From assembly GCF_002554705.1 (NCBI RefSeq), contig NZ_PDEP01000001.1, forward strand, positions 248,001 through 312,000: DNA of 64,000 nucleotides. Direction: 5' to 3'. The translations under genes and the position numbers were made by a program. Below, piece after piece: positions 9,364-18,480 of this stretch. The stretch comes from Longimonas halophila (lineage in GTDB: Bacteria; Bacteroidota; Rhodothermia; Rhodothermales; Salinibacteraceae). Each line of letters starts with the position of its first letter. Within the stretch, counting starts at the first letter, position 1. The notes beneath the pieces are model-generated. The model was given only the letters and a program-made list of their open reading frames with translations, searched no databases and was not told where the DNA came from.

Positions 9364-10467
9364 ATGCGGTGCATGATATTTCCGTCTCGTTCCGGTGCTG
9401 TTCTCTATCTTTTGTGGAGCGTCTGCATGATTGGGCTGCTTGCAGGCTGCGCGCCCGACCGCGATCCGCTACCGAGTCCCGCCGAGACTGATGCTGCAGC
9501 ACACGCTCCGTATCCACTGGGCCTGGCTGCCGACCGCATGCAACGCGCTCGCGATCGCGCTGACACCTTGCCCAACCTCCAGGCCCTGATGGTGGCGCGT
9601 CATGGGCAGGTCGAACTGGCCCACCGCGCCAATGGGCCCAGCCTTAGCACGCCCGTGAACGTCAAGTCTGTGTCGAAGAGCGTGCTGTCGGCGCTGGTGG
9701 GCATTGCGATTGAAAAGGGCCACCTGGAGGGCGTAGACCAGCGCATCGCTCCGTTTTTTGAGGAGTACCTGAGTGAGGATAGCGATCCACGCAAGCGCGA
9801 CATCACCGTGGGCGATTTGCTATCGATGCGCTCGGGGCTGCAGCGCACCTCCGGAAGCAACTACGGCGCGTGGGTCTCCAGTAGCAACTGGGTGCGCAAT
9901 GCCCTGCAGCGCCCCATGCAGTCCGATCCCGGCACCGAGCGCAGCTACAGCACCGGCAACTCGCACCTGCTGTCGGCAGTGCTTACGCAGGCCACGGGGC
10001 AGAGCACCTGGGCGTTTGCGCAAGAGCACCTGGCTGAGCCCATGGGCATGGCGCTTCCGCAGTGGATGGCGGATCCGCAGGGCATCTACTTCGGTGGGAA
10101 TGACATGCGTATCTCGGCACGCGGACTGCTTGCCTTTGGCGAGATGTATCGCAACGGCGGCTGGTACAACGGGCAGCGCGTGGTGCCGCAAGACTGGGTG
10201 CGGGCGTCGTGGGTCGAGCGCTCGCAGTCGCGGTGGAGCGGTGCCGGGTACGGATACAGCTGGTTTACGCGCCGCGAGCAGGGGCACCGCATGCACTACG
10301 GCTGGGGCTACGGCGGACAATACGTGTTTATTGTGCCCACGCTGGAGCTGACAATCGTGGCTACCTCGCAGCCTTACGCCAGTGGCGGACGCCAACACCG
10401 GCGTCGGCTACAGGCCATTGTAACGGAGGAGATTATCCCTGCTGCTGAGCAGGGTACAGGGGGATGA
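9364..10467 (+). CDS. serine hydrolase (beta-lactamase/class C family), lipoprotein
   Basis: A 367-aa penicillin-binding-protein-like serine hydrolase. The lipobox LLAGC puts the lipidated Cys at residue 29. The nucleophile motif S102-V-S-K105 is in VKSVSKSVL. The second motif is YSTGN (Tyr-x-Asn type) and the third position is occupied by GWGYGGQ. Members hydrolyse amides or esters; activity on beta-lactams should not be assumed. An upstream in-frame ATG exists at 9334, but 9364 gives a better lipoprotein signal. It is probably co-transcribed with the YdjM-like gene. A strong bidirectional hairpin follows at 10586. Confidence 0.82.
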   Translation: MRCMIFPSRSGAVLYLLWSVCMIGLLAGCAPDRDPLPSPAETDAAAHAPYPLGLAADRMQRARDRADTLPNLQALMVARHGQVELAHRANGPSLSTPVNVKSVSKSVLSALVGIAIEKGHLEGVDQRIAPFFEEYLSEDSDPRKRDITVGDLLSMRSGLQRTSGSNYGAWVSSSNWVRNALQRPMQSDPGTERSYSTGNSHLLSAVLTQATGQSTWAFAQEHLAEPMGMALPQWMADPQGIYFGGNDMRISARGLLAFGEMYRNGGWYNGQRVVPQDWVRASWVERSQSRWSGAGYGYSWFTRREQGHRMHYGWGYGGQYVFIVPTLELTIVATSQPYASGGRQHRRRLQAIVTEEIIPAAEQGTGG

Positions 10468-10579
10468 GCAGGTCCAGCTTCCTTAGCTATGCAGGAATGT
10501 TGGATACAGGGCGGATTCGTTCGCCGAAGGGACGGTCGCGCGTATCCCACAGCAACGCTCGTATAGCACCACCCAACGC

Positions 10580-10615
10580 AAAAAAAGCAGGAGCCTCATG
10601 TCGAGGACTCCTGCT
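10580..10615 (-). terminator. intrinsic terminator of the OsmC gene, possibly bidirectional
   Basis: Arms AGCAGGAGCCTC and GAGG-ACTCCTGCT form a long GC-rich stem. On the minus strand it is followed by a T tract (plus-strand A run 10580-10586), 80 bp after the OsmC stop. On the plus strand it is followed by CAGTTTT, so it may also stop the serine-hydrolase transcript. Confidence 0.8.
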
Positions 10616-10695
10616 CAGTTTTCGGGCGCGCCCCGGTAATGGGGAGCGCGTCGCATCAACATGTAGCGGTTCGCTGCACACGAGACCGTGCAGGG

Positions 10696-11124
10696 TTATC
10701 CAACCAATTCTGCATCCAGCTTAATGGTGACGCCCGCCAGCGCTTTCGAAACGGGGCAGCCTTCTTTTGCGGCCTGAGCATGCTGTACAAACGTATCGTT
10801 GTCAATGCCCGGCACCACGCCTTTGGTGGTCAGATGAATCGTTGTGATTGTCGGGTCGCCGTCCACCATTTCCAGTGTTACATTGGCATCGGTGGTTACG
10901 TCTTCGGGTGTGTGGCCTGCCTCAGCCAGGATGTTTGAGAGCGCCATCGAGAAGCAACCTGCGTGGGCCGCCCCAATGAGCTCTTCAGGACTCGTATCGT
11001 CGTTGCCTTCAAAGCGCGACTTGAAGGAGTAGGCCCCGCTGATGGCTCCTGTGCTGCCTTCAAAAGTGCCCTTTCCATCTTGCAGGTTTCCGTTCCAGGT
11101 GGCTTGTGCGGAATGTGTTGGCAT
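10696..11124 (-). CDS. OsmC family peroxiredoxin
   Basis: A 142-aa OsmC/Ohr-type hydroperoxide reductase that detoxifies organic peroxides using a thiol pair. The two catalytic cysteines are in HAGCFSMALS and EGCPVSKAL. The N-terminal region (ATWNGNLQDGKGTF) and SPEELIGAAHAGC are typical of the OsmC subgroup. I chose ATG 11124 (MPTHSAQ), which matches the family length, over a longer frame to 11202. With BshC elsewhere in the window, bacillithiol is a possible reductant; this is inference. Confidence 0.9.
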   Translation of the reverse strand: MPTHSAQATWNGNLQDGKGTFEGSTGAISGAYSFKSRFEGNDDTSPEELIGAAHAGCFSMALSNILAEAGHTPEDVTTDANVTLEMVDGDPTITTIHLTTKGVVPGIDNDTFVQHAQAAKEGCPVSKALAGVTIKLDAELVG

Positions 11125-11319
11125 AAGGGGGTAGTTGTCTGAGTAGATAAGTATGTAGTCAGTAGGCACACCTGCGCGCCGCCAAATCCGTTCCCGGTGC
11201 AACGCAAAAGATGCGTTACACAGCGTGGGCCGGTCTGCCCCTCGTCATATCTTCAGTCCAAGGCGCAGGCGGCGCACACGTGTGTCGACGTGCTGGCAGT
11301 GCCGTGTGGTACGCCGACG

Positions 11320-12189
11320 TTATGCAGCACCGTCTCCACCCGCGTCAACGCGATCCAGGTGCACATCCATCTGTGGATAGGGGATGCCAATGTCGGCCGC
11401 ATCCAACTCATACTTCACAGCACGCGCCAGTTCGTCGCGCACGCGGAGCAGATCGCCATAGCCATTCGGGCGGATCCACACGCGCACTTCCCAATTGATG
11501 GATGAGCCGCCGAGTTCGGTAAGCAGCACCTGCACGCCCCGTTCTTCGATGCGCTCGTCGATAGTTTCGCCCGCTTGTTTGATGATGGCACGCGCCTCAT
11601 CTAAGTCGGCGGGATAGTCGGTGCCCACCTCGCACGCTACGCGCAGTTCGTCGTTGTAGAGCACGTTACGGATACTGGAGCCAAACACGTCGCTGTTTGG
11701 GATAATGACCAGCTGGTTGTCCATGGTATTCAATCGGGTGTAGAACAGCTGGATGTCGCGCACACGTCCGCGCTCACCACCCACTTCAACCACATCGTCT
11801 ACATCAAACGGACGGAAGACCAGCAGCATGACGCCTGCAGCAAAGTTTGCGAGCGTACCTTGCAAGGCCAGCCCCACAGCGAATCCAGCCGCAGCCAAAA
11901 TAGCAATGAAGCTTGCAACCTCAACGCCCACGGTGCTCAGTGCAGCCAGCACCGCCAGAATAATGATGGCGTAGTAGAGCAGGTTGCCTCCAAACCGTGC
12001 CAGCGTCTTGTCGTACTCGGGCTTGTCGAGCATCGATCGGACCGTGTCGCGCAGGCGCCCGCCAATCCACCGGGCTATCACAAAGATACCTATCGCTGCC
12101 GCCAACCGACCGGCGTAAAACACAACGGTAGACACTTCGATGTTGCTTAGCTGCTCCAGTAACGCTTCCATAAGGCTCGCGGTGTTCAT
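11320..12189 (-). CDS. MscS family mechanosensitive channel
   Basis: A small-conductance mechanosensitive channel of 289 aa, close to E. coli MscS in length. Three hydrophobic helices lie in residues 1-130. The pore-lining helix and beta-domain signature GFAVGLALQGTLANFAAGV is followed by RPFDVDDVVEVGG and VIIPNSD. It releases solutes during osmotic downshock, which suits a saline habitat. Its start at 12189 lies downstream of the OmpA-like gene in the same direction, with a 167-bp gap. The C-terminus ends soon after the alpha-beta domain without an extra cytoplasmic domain. Confidence 0.92.
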   Translation of the reverse strand: MNTASLMEALLEQLSNIEVSTVVFYAGRLAAAIGIFVIARWIGGRLRDTVRSMLDKPEYDKTLARFGGNLLYYAIIILAVLAALSTVGVEVASFIAILAAAGFAVGLALQGTLANFAAGVMLLVFRPFDVDDVVEVGGERGRVRDIQLFYTRLNTMDNQLVIIPNSDVFGSSIRNVLYNDELRVACEVGTDYPADLDEARAIIKQAGETIDERIEERGVQVLLTELGGSSINWEVRVWIRPNGYGDLLRVRDELARAVKYELDAADIGIPYPQMDVHLDRVDAGGDGAA

Positions 12190-12356
12190 TCAAGTTGTGG
12201 CGAATATGATCCCTCTAAAGTTAAGAGGATACAGCACATAATCAAATGAATGGAGAGGTGTTTTCTTGTTGTAACGTGCGTTTTGCTTTCGTATGGCAAT
12301 CTATGCATCGTACGGTTCGAGACCGTTATCGCGTTGACATGCAAATGGTTAGCTGT

Positions 12357-13643
12357 CTACATCATGCGGCGTCCCTCAAAGACATGTTCGCCGGGCGGGT
12401 CATCGCAGTAGCTGTAGCTACCTGTAAAGGTATCGCGGTCGGTGCTGTCGAACTCCATGCGTACGCGGCCCCAGTGCTGATAGCCGCCTTCCTCGGTTGC
12501 GCAGGTGCGGGGCGAGTTCGGCTGCATCCAGATCCCCTCGAAAACCGTTGCACTCGTGAAGGTGCCTGTCATGGTGCGGGGCTGTTCGCTATATGTGCCA
12601 AACACGCGTCCGCTATCCAGGCGCTGCTGAATCTCAAGAATCCCATACTCGGTGGTATTCCACACGCCAAGCACCTCCTGGCGTACATCAGCGGTGGTGT
12701 CGCGGACGGTGTGCATGGTGCGCACGTTAAATTCAACGCGCCGGTTGCGGCGGCGCCCCTCGGCAGTGTTATTTGATGCAATGGGGCGCGTCTCTCCATA
12801 TCCACGCGGTACAACCATATCATCAACAAAGCCCGATTCACGCCTCAGGTAGTTGGCCACCGTCTCGGCCCGCCGCTCTGACAGCCCCTGATTGTACGCA
12901 GCTGCGCCGGTGTTGTCTGTATGCCCGAGCACTTCGATTTGCGTCTGGCGCGGGTTGGGAATACGCGCTATGATGTCGTCAAGGATGCTGAATGCCTCTT
13001 CTTTGAGCGTGGCATCGTCGGTGTCAAAGAGCACAGCGCTGTCGACCTGCAGTCGCGTAGCCGCCCCAATGGCCCCAATTGCATCCACATCGGCGCCGGG
13101 CGTGCGGCCCTCGCACACCTCCTTCAGGTCTACCAGCCGCACGTAGCGGTAGTGATGGCCAGCCGGGGTAAACGGACCGATATCGAGCGAGGCATTGCCT
13201 CCACTTACCATGCCCACGCGGGTCCACGTCTGCCCATCTTGCGACACGGCCACGGCCATGGCCTCAATGTCGCGCCCCACCTCGAAGACGTACAGGTCAC
13301 GTCCAGGAATGTCGATGAGGGTGTTTTGGGTGAACGCGACCTCTATGGTTCCCCCACAGCCAAGCGTGTACACCGCGTCGGCCCCATCGTCCTCAAAGCG
13401 AGGCGGCCCCACCAGCGCTTCCGGGCGCTCCGAAAACGCACCGCCGCTGGGGTCTCCTACCATCTGGTGTTCAATCGCATCCGCAAAGGACTGATCGCCC
13501 ATCGGAAACGTGATCTCGCCGCCGTGCCCATCGGGGTAGCTTTGGCTGGATGGCGTAAGGTCTTGCGCATGGACGCCGATTCCGCTGAGACCAATGATGG
13601 CGACCAGAAGTACACCCATTACGGCGCAGATACGGCCTGTCAT
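12357..13643 (-). CDS. OmpA-family peptidoglycan-associated protein
   Basis: A 428-aa envelope protein. The signal peptide is at residues 1-26 (ending GVHAQ). A discoidin-like beta region lies at about 60-190 (YTLGCGGTIEVAF, YRYVRLVDL). An OmpA C-terminal-like domain follows at about 200-310 (DSAVLFDTDDATL, VLGHTDNTG, NQGLSERRAETVANYL, RRRNRRVEF) and would bind peptidoglycan. The last 110 residues form a separate beta-rich tail with no match I recognise. The role is probably to anchor an envelope or surface module to the cell wall. Confidence 0.82.
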   Translation of the reverse strand: MTGRICAVMGVLLVAIIGLSGIGVHAQDLTPSSQSYPDGHGGEITFPMGDQSFADAIEHQMVGDPSGGAFSERPEALVGPPRFEDDGADAVYTLGCGGTIEVAFTQNTLIDIPGRDLYVFEVGRDIEAMAVAVSQDGQTWTRVGMVSGGNASLDIGPFTPAGHHYRYVRLVDLKEVCEGRTPGADVDAIGAIGAATRLQVDSAVLFDTDDATLKEEAFSILDDIIARIPNPRQTQIEVLGHTDNTGAAAYNQGLSERRAETVANYLRRESGFVDDMVVPRGYGETRPIASNNTAEGRRRNRRVEFNVRTMHTVRDTTADVRQEVLGVWNTTEYGILEIQQRLDSGRVFGTYSEQPRTMTGTFTSATVFEGIWMQPNSPRTCATEEGGYQHWGRVRMEFDSTDRDTFTGSYSYCDDPPGEHVFEGRRMM

Positions 13644-13779
13644 GGCAGATAGAAGAGCAAAAGAGCTATGCAGTGGAAGCTAAAGGTACAACATAGCAAT
13701 GAAACCTTCACATCCTGTTCCGACCGGCCTGCATTCAGGACATTTGCATTTGCATCGGTGATGCTGTCGTATTTGAATG

Positions 13780-14940
13780 TCAGTCGGCGTGCTCACTTGG
13801 CGCCAGGAAAGCACGCATCTGGTTGGCAAGCGGGGCGATGCGCTGGTGCTGAAGCGCGTGATGATCGCCCGGAAGAATGGCCAGTCGGCTGTTCGGCAAG
13901 GCATTATGCAGTGTGAGGGCGGCCTGCAACGGAAAGAGGTCATCGGCATCGGCCATGCTTACAAGCACGGGCTGCCGTACCGTCTGCATCTGGCGGCGCA
14001 GGCGCAGTGCAGCGCCGGGGAGCTGTTCGATAAAGATGCGCAGCGCCTCTGCGAGCGCTTCCCAGTCGCCGTGTAGCGCATCCATGCGATCGGTCTGGGC
14101 ATCGGCCCGATCGAGGCGGCGTGTCATCGCATCTACCGTCGCAGTCGTCCAGTCGATGTGGGCGCCGTGGGCCATCACCCGCGCCACGCGGTCGGGCGCG
14201 TCATGAGCCAGCTGAAGCGCCATGTTGCCGCCCATCGAAAAGCCAAATACATGCGCCTGCGACACGCCTACATCATCGAGCACGGCCTGCGCATTCTGCG
14301 CAAACAGTTCGGGGGTGAGCGGCTGGCTGGGGGAGGCATTGGCCGACGCGCCATGTCCAATAAAATCGAGCGCCACTACATGCAAACACGGCTCCAGATA
14401 GCGCACCAGGCGATGCGTTTCAGTTTCCGTACTTCCGGCGGCGCCGTGCAGCAGAAGCAGCGTCGGACGGTTCGGGTTGCCCCATGTGTAGTATGCTACC
14501 GCCCCAGCAGGTGTGTCGGCATACGCTGGATCAGGCATCACAGGCTGTCCGCTGCAGCACTCTATGAGCACGCCGTGGGTGGACTTCGGATGCAAAAAAA
14601 AGATGCGCTTGCCATCGGCCCCGTTGAGCGGCGTATCGGACAGCGGAGTAAAGCCCGCCTCCGTCATCCGCTCAAACGCGTCGTCGATGTCGGGCACTTC
14701 AAACGCCAGATGGTGCACGCCTTCGCCCTGCCGCTCCAGGAATCGATGCACGGGCGAGTCTTCCCCGAGCGCTTCCAGCAGCTCCAGCTTGGTGTTTTCT
14801 ACCGCCATAAAGTGTGTCGTAACCCCTTGCTCAGCAACGGTTTCCGATTTGTAGGAGAGGGCGTCTACAACAGCGGCGTAGGTGGCTCGTGCAGCGTCGG
14901 CATCGCGCACAGCCAGCCCCACATGTTCAAGGCGAAGCAT
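13780..14940 (-). CDS. methylmalonyl-CoA epimerase - alpha/beta hydrolase fusion
   Basis: A two-domain protein of 386 aa. Residues 1-130 are a glyoxalase/VOC fold of the methylmalonyl-CoA epimerase type: LEHVGLAVRD with H6, a glutamate in KLELLEA, H76/H77 in GVHHLAFEV and E127 in VLIECC, the usual metal and catalytic positions. Residues 150-386 are an alpha/beta hydrolase with an LLLHGAAGS oxyanion loop, nucleophile S235 in GFSMGG, acid in ADADDLFP and histidine in GDHHALQ. Stand-alone epimerases end where the hydrolase starts. I chose ATG 14940 because homologues begin at this point. The hydrolase may act on an acyl-CoA or related ester. It is divergent from the CDF gene by 135 bp. Confidence 0.8.
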   Translation of the reverse strand: MLRLEHVGLAVRDADAARATYAAVVDALSYKSETVAEQGVTTHFMAVENTKLELLEALGEDSPVHRFLERQGEGVHHLAFEVPDIDDAFERMTEAGFTPLSDTPLNGADGKRIFFLHPKSTHGVLIECCSGQPVMPDPAYADTPAGAVAYYTWGNPNRPTLLLLHGAAGSTETETHRLVRYLEPCLHVVALDFIGHGASANASPSQPLTPELFAQNAQAVLDDVGVSQAHVFGFSMGGNMALQLAHDAPDRVARVMAHGAHIDWTTATVDAMTRRLDRADAQTDRMDALHGDWEALAEALRIFIEQLPGAALRLRRQMQTVRQPVLVSMADADDLFPLQAALTLHNALPNSRLAILPGDHHALQHQRIAPLANQMRAFLAPSEHAD

Positions 14941-15075
14941 GCATTCGGCTATATTAGAAGGAAAATCGGCGATTCGTATGCGTGCCCAAGCGGCAACACA
15001 CCATTTCAATGAACATCCGCCACCGCTGTGCGTCAAGCCGATTCCGATACAGTTCGCAATAATCTTGTCATTGCC

Positions 15076-16020
15076 ATGCCTTCAGAAGCCGAGCGCGCCC
15101 GGCGTCGCGCCATGATATGGAGTCTCGCGGTCGCCGTGGTCATGCTGGCGGGAAAGTCGCTGGCGGCATGGTACACCGGAAGCGCTGCCATTTTTTCGGA
15201 TGCGTTGGAGTCGGTCATCCATCTGGTTGCTACTGGATTCTCAGGATTCAGCCTCTGGTATGCGTCAACCCCGCCCGACCAGGGGCATCCGTACGGGCAT
15301 GGCAAGATCGCATATTTCGCGTCGGCATTCGAGGGCGTGCTCATTGGCGCCGCCGCAATCGTCATTGCCTGGGTGGCCATCGGCGACCTCGTGCGCGGCC
15401 CGTCGTTGCAGCAGCTCGATGCGGGCCTGCTCATCATCGCTGTGCTCACGCTCTGCAACGCAGCCCTTGGCTTCTATCTGGTACGCACCGGACGCACGTA
15501 CAATAGCCTCGTGCTCATTTCGAATGGCCAGCATGTGCTCACCGATATGTGGACGAGCCTGGGCGTGCTCGTGGGCGTGGGCCTGGTACGACTTACGGGT
15601 GTGCTCTGGCTGGATCCGGTAGCTGCGCTGCTGGTGGCCGCCAACATCTTGTGGACCGCCGGGCGCCTGCTGCGCCGCTCGCTGGGTGGACTCATGGACC
15701 GCGCCGACACGAACACCACCCGCCGCGTGCTGCGCGTGCTCAACGAAGCAAAGTCCGACGATACCATCGCCAACTACCACCAGGTACGCCACCGCCGCAC
15801 CGACGACCAACTCTGGATTGAGTACCATCTGCTGTTTCCCGGCCAGATGTCGGTGCGCGAGGCCCACGCCCGCTCACACGAGGTCGAAGCGGCCCTGCAC
15901 GAGGCCTTCGCCAACGACGAGGTCCGTGTAACCGCTCATCTGGAGCCCCGTCAGCACAACCAGGCGCACCCGCCCGACCACGTCGAACCCCACGATCCGC
16001 TGTACGACCTTTCGCGGTAA
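15076..16020 (+). CDS. cation diffusion facilitator (CDF) metal exporter
   Basis: A 314-aa proton/divalent-metal antiporter of the inner membrane. It has six hydrophobic segments, with the second-helix metal site in FSDALESVIH and the fifth-helix H-x3-D site in QHVLTDMW. The cytoplasmic C-terminal domain (WIEYHLLFPG, VRVTAHLEP) ends in a His-rich tail. In the second helix the usual D-x3-D is D-A-L-E-S, so the second aspartate is absent and E45 or H49 may substitute; metal choice (Zn, Fe, Mn or Co) is unclear. ATG 15076 was preferred over the upstream GTG at 15028, which falls in the divergent promoter region shared with the epimerase fusion. Confidence 0.88.
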   Translation: MPSEAERARRRAMIWSLAVAVVMLAGKSLAAWYTGSAAIFSDALESVIHLVATGFSGFSLWYASTPPDQGHPYGHGKIAYFASAFEGVLIGAAAIVIAWVAIGDLVRGPSLQQLDAGLLIIAVLTLCNAALGFYLVRTGRTYNSLVLISNGQHVLTDMWTSLGVLVGVGLVRLTGVLWLDPVAALLVAANILWTAGRLLRRSLGGLMDRADTNTTRRVLRVLNEAKSDDTIANYHQVRHRRTDDQLWIEYHLLFPGQMSVREAHARSHEVEAALHEAFANDEVRVTAHLEPRQHNQAHPPDHVEPHDPLYDLSR

Positions 16021-16432
16021 GGAGGTCTTTTCTCAGTTCATTATGAGTGGGATCCGTCGATTTAGTCTTTCTTCCTAAAGGCACTTAAGAAGCCTTCAGC
16101 GTCGCTTGCTCTCTAATGCGGTGATTCCTTAATGCCCAAAGATCGTCTGCTTGGTAGCTTTAAACGTCTCAGCGGAGCCTAAGGGCTTACGTTCGTTGTG
16201 AACCTATTCCAGGATTCGGCCTCTGGTAGTGATCCACTACCCCGTCTCTAAACTCCTGATGAGACGGTCGGCGTGTGCGAGGTATGGTTCATTCCTGATT
16301 GGTATCACAGAATTAAATTGTAACCCTTCCGCGTAACATGATTGTAAATATTGGTCGCTTGATATTGATTTGATGAAGACTTAAAGTATCCGGTGGAGTA
16401 AGTCAAAAATATAAACATCTCATTATGTTAAC
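16021..16432. other. AT-richer leader region with stacked hairpins
   Basis: No gene is seen in these 412 bp. The base composition shifts toward AT and stays so to about 19,050. Two perfect 7-bp stems sit back to back: GGTAGTG/CACTACC (16225-16241, 3-nt loop) and CCGTCTC/GAGACGG (16242-16267, 12-nt loop). Weaker stems are upstream (AGCC/GGCT near 16176, GTTC/GAAC near 16192). The last 100 bp are very AT-rich and probably hold the lipoprotein promoter. Confidence 0.5.
16225..16267 (+). ncRNA. candidate structured RNA or leader (two adjacent hairpins)
   Basis: Two adjoining perfect 7-bp stems with unequal loops lie about 170-210 bp upstream of the lipoprotein gene. No T tract follows, so this is not a standard terminator. 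It could be part of a regulatory leader, a small RNA, or the remains of a mobile element end. I do not recognise a known family. Confidence 0.3.
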
Positions 16433-17755
16433 ATGCAATATCGTACAATCTTTTGGTGCCTATTAGCTGGTGCCATATTCATTACTGGATGTGATGCAGT
16501 GACTCCAGTTGATACCGAAAATTCGTCGGAGACGTCAAATCCAGAAGACGCATCAGTTCAGATTTCTGGGGCTGATGTCGAATTCATGCGTGAGCGCCTA
16601 AATCAGGCCACACGCGTCATGAGTGACGTAATGCGAGATCCAGAAGCAGTAGACGCGCTTTACCGCGCAGTGAAGCTGCGCGATGATCAGGGCTTCGATG
16701 AAAACGTATCGTTTGCCCATATGCTTGCCCGCGATTCACAGATTTTGCAGGCATACGTAGATATTCGTGATCCGTTTGCAGCCACTTTCAACCAGGCACT
16801 TACGAGAGCTGCTAAGAAAAGCGAAGGAGCATTTACTGCTAAGGGACTTCGTGCTTTCCTGATCAATAGTGGTACGATTATACGTCTGCCTTACCATGAT
16901 CGGTTTAGAAATGTGACACAGTCTCCAACTGTGGCCGCTCATCCCCTGACTCCTGAAGCGGAGAAAGCAAACCCGGAGCTAACAGTTCATGGCCTGCAGC
17001 CGGTGGAAGAAGAAGTTGAGCAGCACAATAGCGTTCCGGTAAACAGGGCATATGCGATGGAAAATCCAACGTATATCATTGCTCCATGTGATGGGTTGGA
17101 AGTGCAGTCAGCGCTAAGCCGAGTACGAAGCGGTATAACCACATACTGTGGAGGGGGAAGTGTTGGTGGCCCTGGTGACGGAGACGATGGGGATGAAGGC
17201 TCAGGAGACGATATCTCTCCCGATGACGAATTCGGAGCATTTCTCGACTGGATGCAGTGTCGTGAAGACACCGATAGTATCTTTAGCGGGGGACCAGATT
17301 ATCGTGTGTTCATCTACGAGCCCGACATTGATGAATATCCCGTTGACCCATCTGAGGACACGTATGATAACTACTTTGAGGTCAACCAATTTTCCGGTAA
17401 TGACTGCGATAATCACGACTGGGAGCAAGTCGGGACGGTGTGGGATTCGAACTGGGAGCAAATCGATGAGGAAAATGGCTTTTTGGTCTACGATTGGGAC
17501 CGGTTTGGAGAAACGACGATCGAGTACAGCGTGGGTTATGATGGAGAAGTCGGCGGCGTTGATGTGGATGCAAGTGCTGAGGGTTCGTTTGACATCAACA
17601 ACGGCAGTCCATTATTCAACATCAAGATAAACCGAGACGCATTTGCATCTACTAACCAAGATGATTGCCGCAATCTTGGTACGCGAGACGGCAATTGTAT
17701 TCGTGGAGGTGGAAGTAGCGTCCGGTTCACCCTCGGGGCCAATCTGATTAACTGA
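16433..17755 (+). CDS. hypothetical secreted lipoprotein, 440 aa
   Basis: Not recognised. The lipobox FITGC puts the lipidated cysteine at residue 20. An extracytoplasmic domain follows, with a helical part (residues 45-150), a Gly/Asp-rich low-complexity linker near 245-265 (GGPGDGDDGDEGSGDD) and a very acidic C-terminal domain with several cysteines (PCDGLEV, MQCRED, GNDCDN, DDCRN, DGNCIRG) that may form disulphides. Codon use is more AT-rich than in flanking genes, which suggests transfer or a fast-evolving surface protein. Two small barrel-like proteins follow in the same direction, so it may be part of a surface module with them. Confidence 0.65.
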   Translation: MQYRTIFWCLLAGAIFITGCDAVTPVDTENSSETSNPEDASVQISGADVEFMRERLNQATRVMSDVMRDPEAVDALYRAVKLRDDQGFDENVSFAHMLARDSQILQAYVDIRDPFAATFNQALTRAAKKSEGAFTAKGLRAFLINSGTIIRLPYHDRFRNVTQSPTVAAHPLTPEAEKANPELTVHGLQPVEEEVEQHNSVPVNRAYAMENPTYIIAPCDGLEVQSALSRVRSGITTYCGGGSVGGPGDGDDGDEGSGDDISPDDEFGAFLDWMQCREDTDSIFSGGPDYRVFIYEPDIDEYPVDPSEDTYDNYFEVNQFSGNDCDNHDWEQVGTVWDSNWEQIDEENGFLVYDWDRFGETTIEYSVGYDGEVGGVDVDASAEGSFDINNGSPLFNIKINRDAFASTNQDDCRNLGTRDGNCIRGGGSSVRFTLGANLIN

Positions 17756-17778
17756 TTAAGGTTGAAGACTGGTTATGG

Positions 17779-17806
17779 TGGGGAGGGCGGTTGCCCGCTC
17801 TCCCCA
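17779..17806 (+). terminator. hairpin after the lipoprotein gene
   Basis: TGGGGAG-GGCGG and CCCGC-TCTCCCCA pair almost fully around a TTG loop, 24 bp after the lipoprotein stop. There is no T run (ATTCTGTT follows), so it may be a 3'-end stabiliser or a weak terminator. Confidence 0.5.
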
Positions 17807-17849
17807 TTCTGTTATCGGATTGACGCTTCTAATTAACTTGTGTGCAATA

Positions 17850-18434
17850 ATGAAATTAAAAAACTACACGCTGCTGACAACAATTTTTCTTTTTGTCGTT
17901 TTCTGTGGCTCAGCTCAGGCGCAACAGGGATTCCGTACAACTGTGGGTACGTCGATGGGCATCGTCGGGCAGGGAGACCGGCTGATTCCATCTGTGCATA
18001 TTGGATACGCTCATCCGGTCGCTTCGGTACTGGATGTGGAAGGACAGATTCGATTTTCACGCCTGTCAACATTGGATCACGAGGATCTACTGCGTCGTGA
18101 TCGACTCACATATCTTGACGCCAGTCTGGGAATTGGCGTGCATCCTGTAGAACTGGGAAGGCATCGGCTCTCCTTTGAGGCAGGGGTAACGTCACGAGGA
18201 CGATGGGAATATGACGCCTATCGCGTTCGGATCCGGCGCCGAGGAGGAGAAATTATCGAGCAAGAAATCTTCTTCGATCGACGCCGTTCGGCTGATGTGG
18301 GGGCCCGCATCAAGGTCATGTATAGCACACGAATTACGACCGCGCTTCGACTCGGTCTCTATATGGAAGGGTACAATTATAACGACGGAACTGGGATCTT
18401 CTTCTTTGGCCTTCAGAGTTCGTTTTCGCTGTAG
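17850..18434 (+). CDS. putative outer-membrane beta-barrel protein, 194 aa
   Basis: The signal peptide covers about residues 1-24 (hydrophobic TTIFLFVVFC, ending AQAQ). The body alternates polar and hydrophobic residues (VHIGYAHPVASVLDVEGQ, TTALRLGLYMEGY) and ends in FGLQSSFSL, a phenylalanine-rich terminal strand suited to barrel assembly. It is about the size of an eight-strand barrel. I chose ATG 17850 because it starts the signal peptide; the longer frame from 17775 overlaps the hairpin. No family is recognised. It is similar in style and length to the next gene, so the two may be distant paralogues. Confidence 0.6.
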   Translation: MKLKNYTLLTTIFLFVVFCGSAQAQQGFRTTVGTSMGIVGQGDRLIPSVHIGYAHPVASVLDVEGQIRFSRLSTLDHEDLLRRDRLTYLDASLGIGVHPVELGRHRLSFEAGVTSRGRWEYDAYRVRIRRRGGEIIEQEIFFDRRRSADVGARIKVMYSTRITTALRLGLYMEGYNYNDGTGIFFFGLQSSFSL

Positions 18435-18480
18435 GTAGCAACGTGGTTGCCTACTATATTTGAAGCTATTCTATGTCGAT

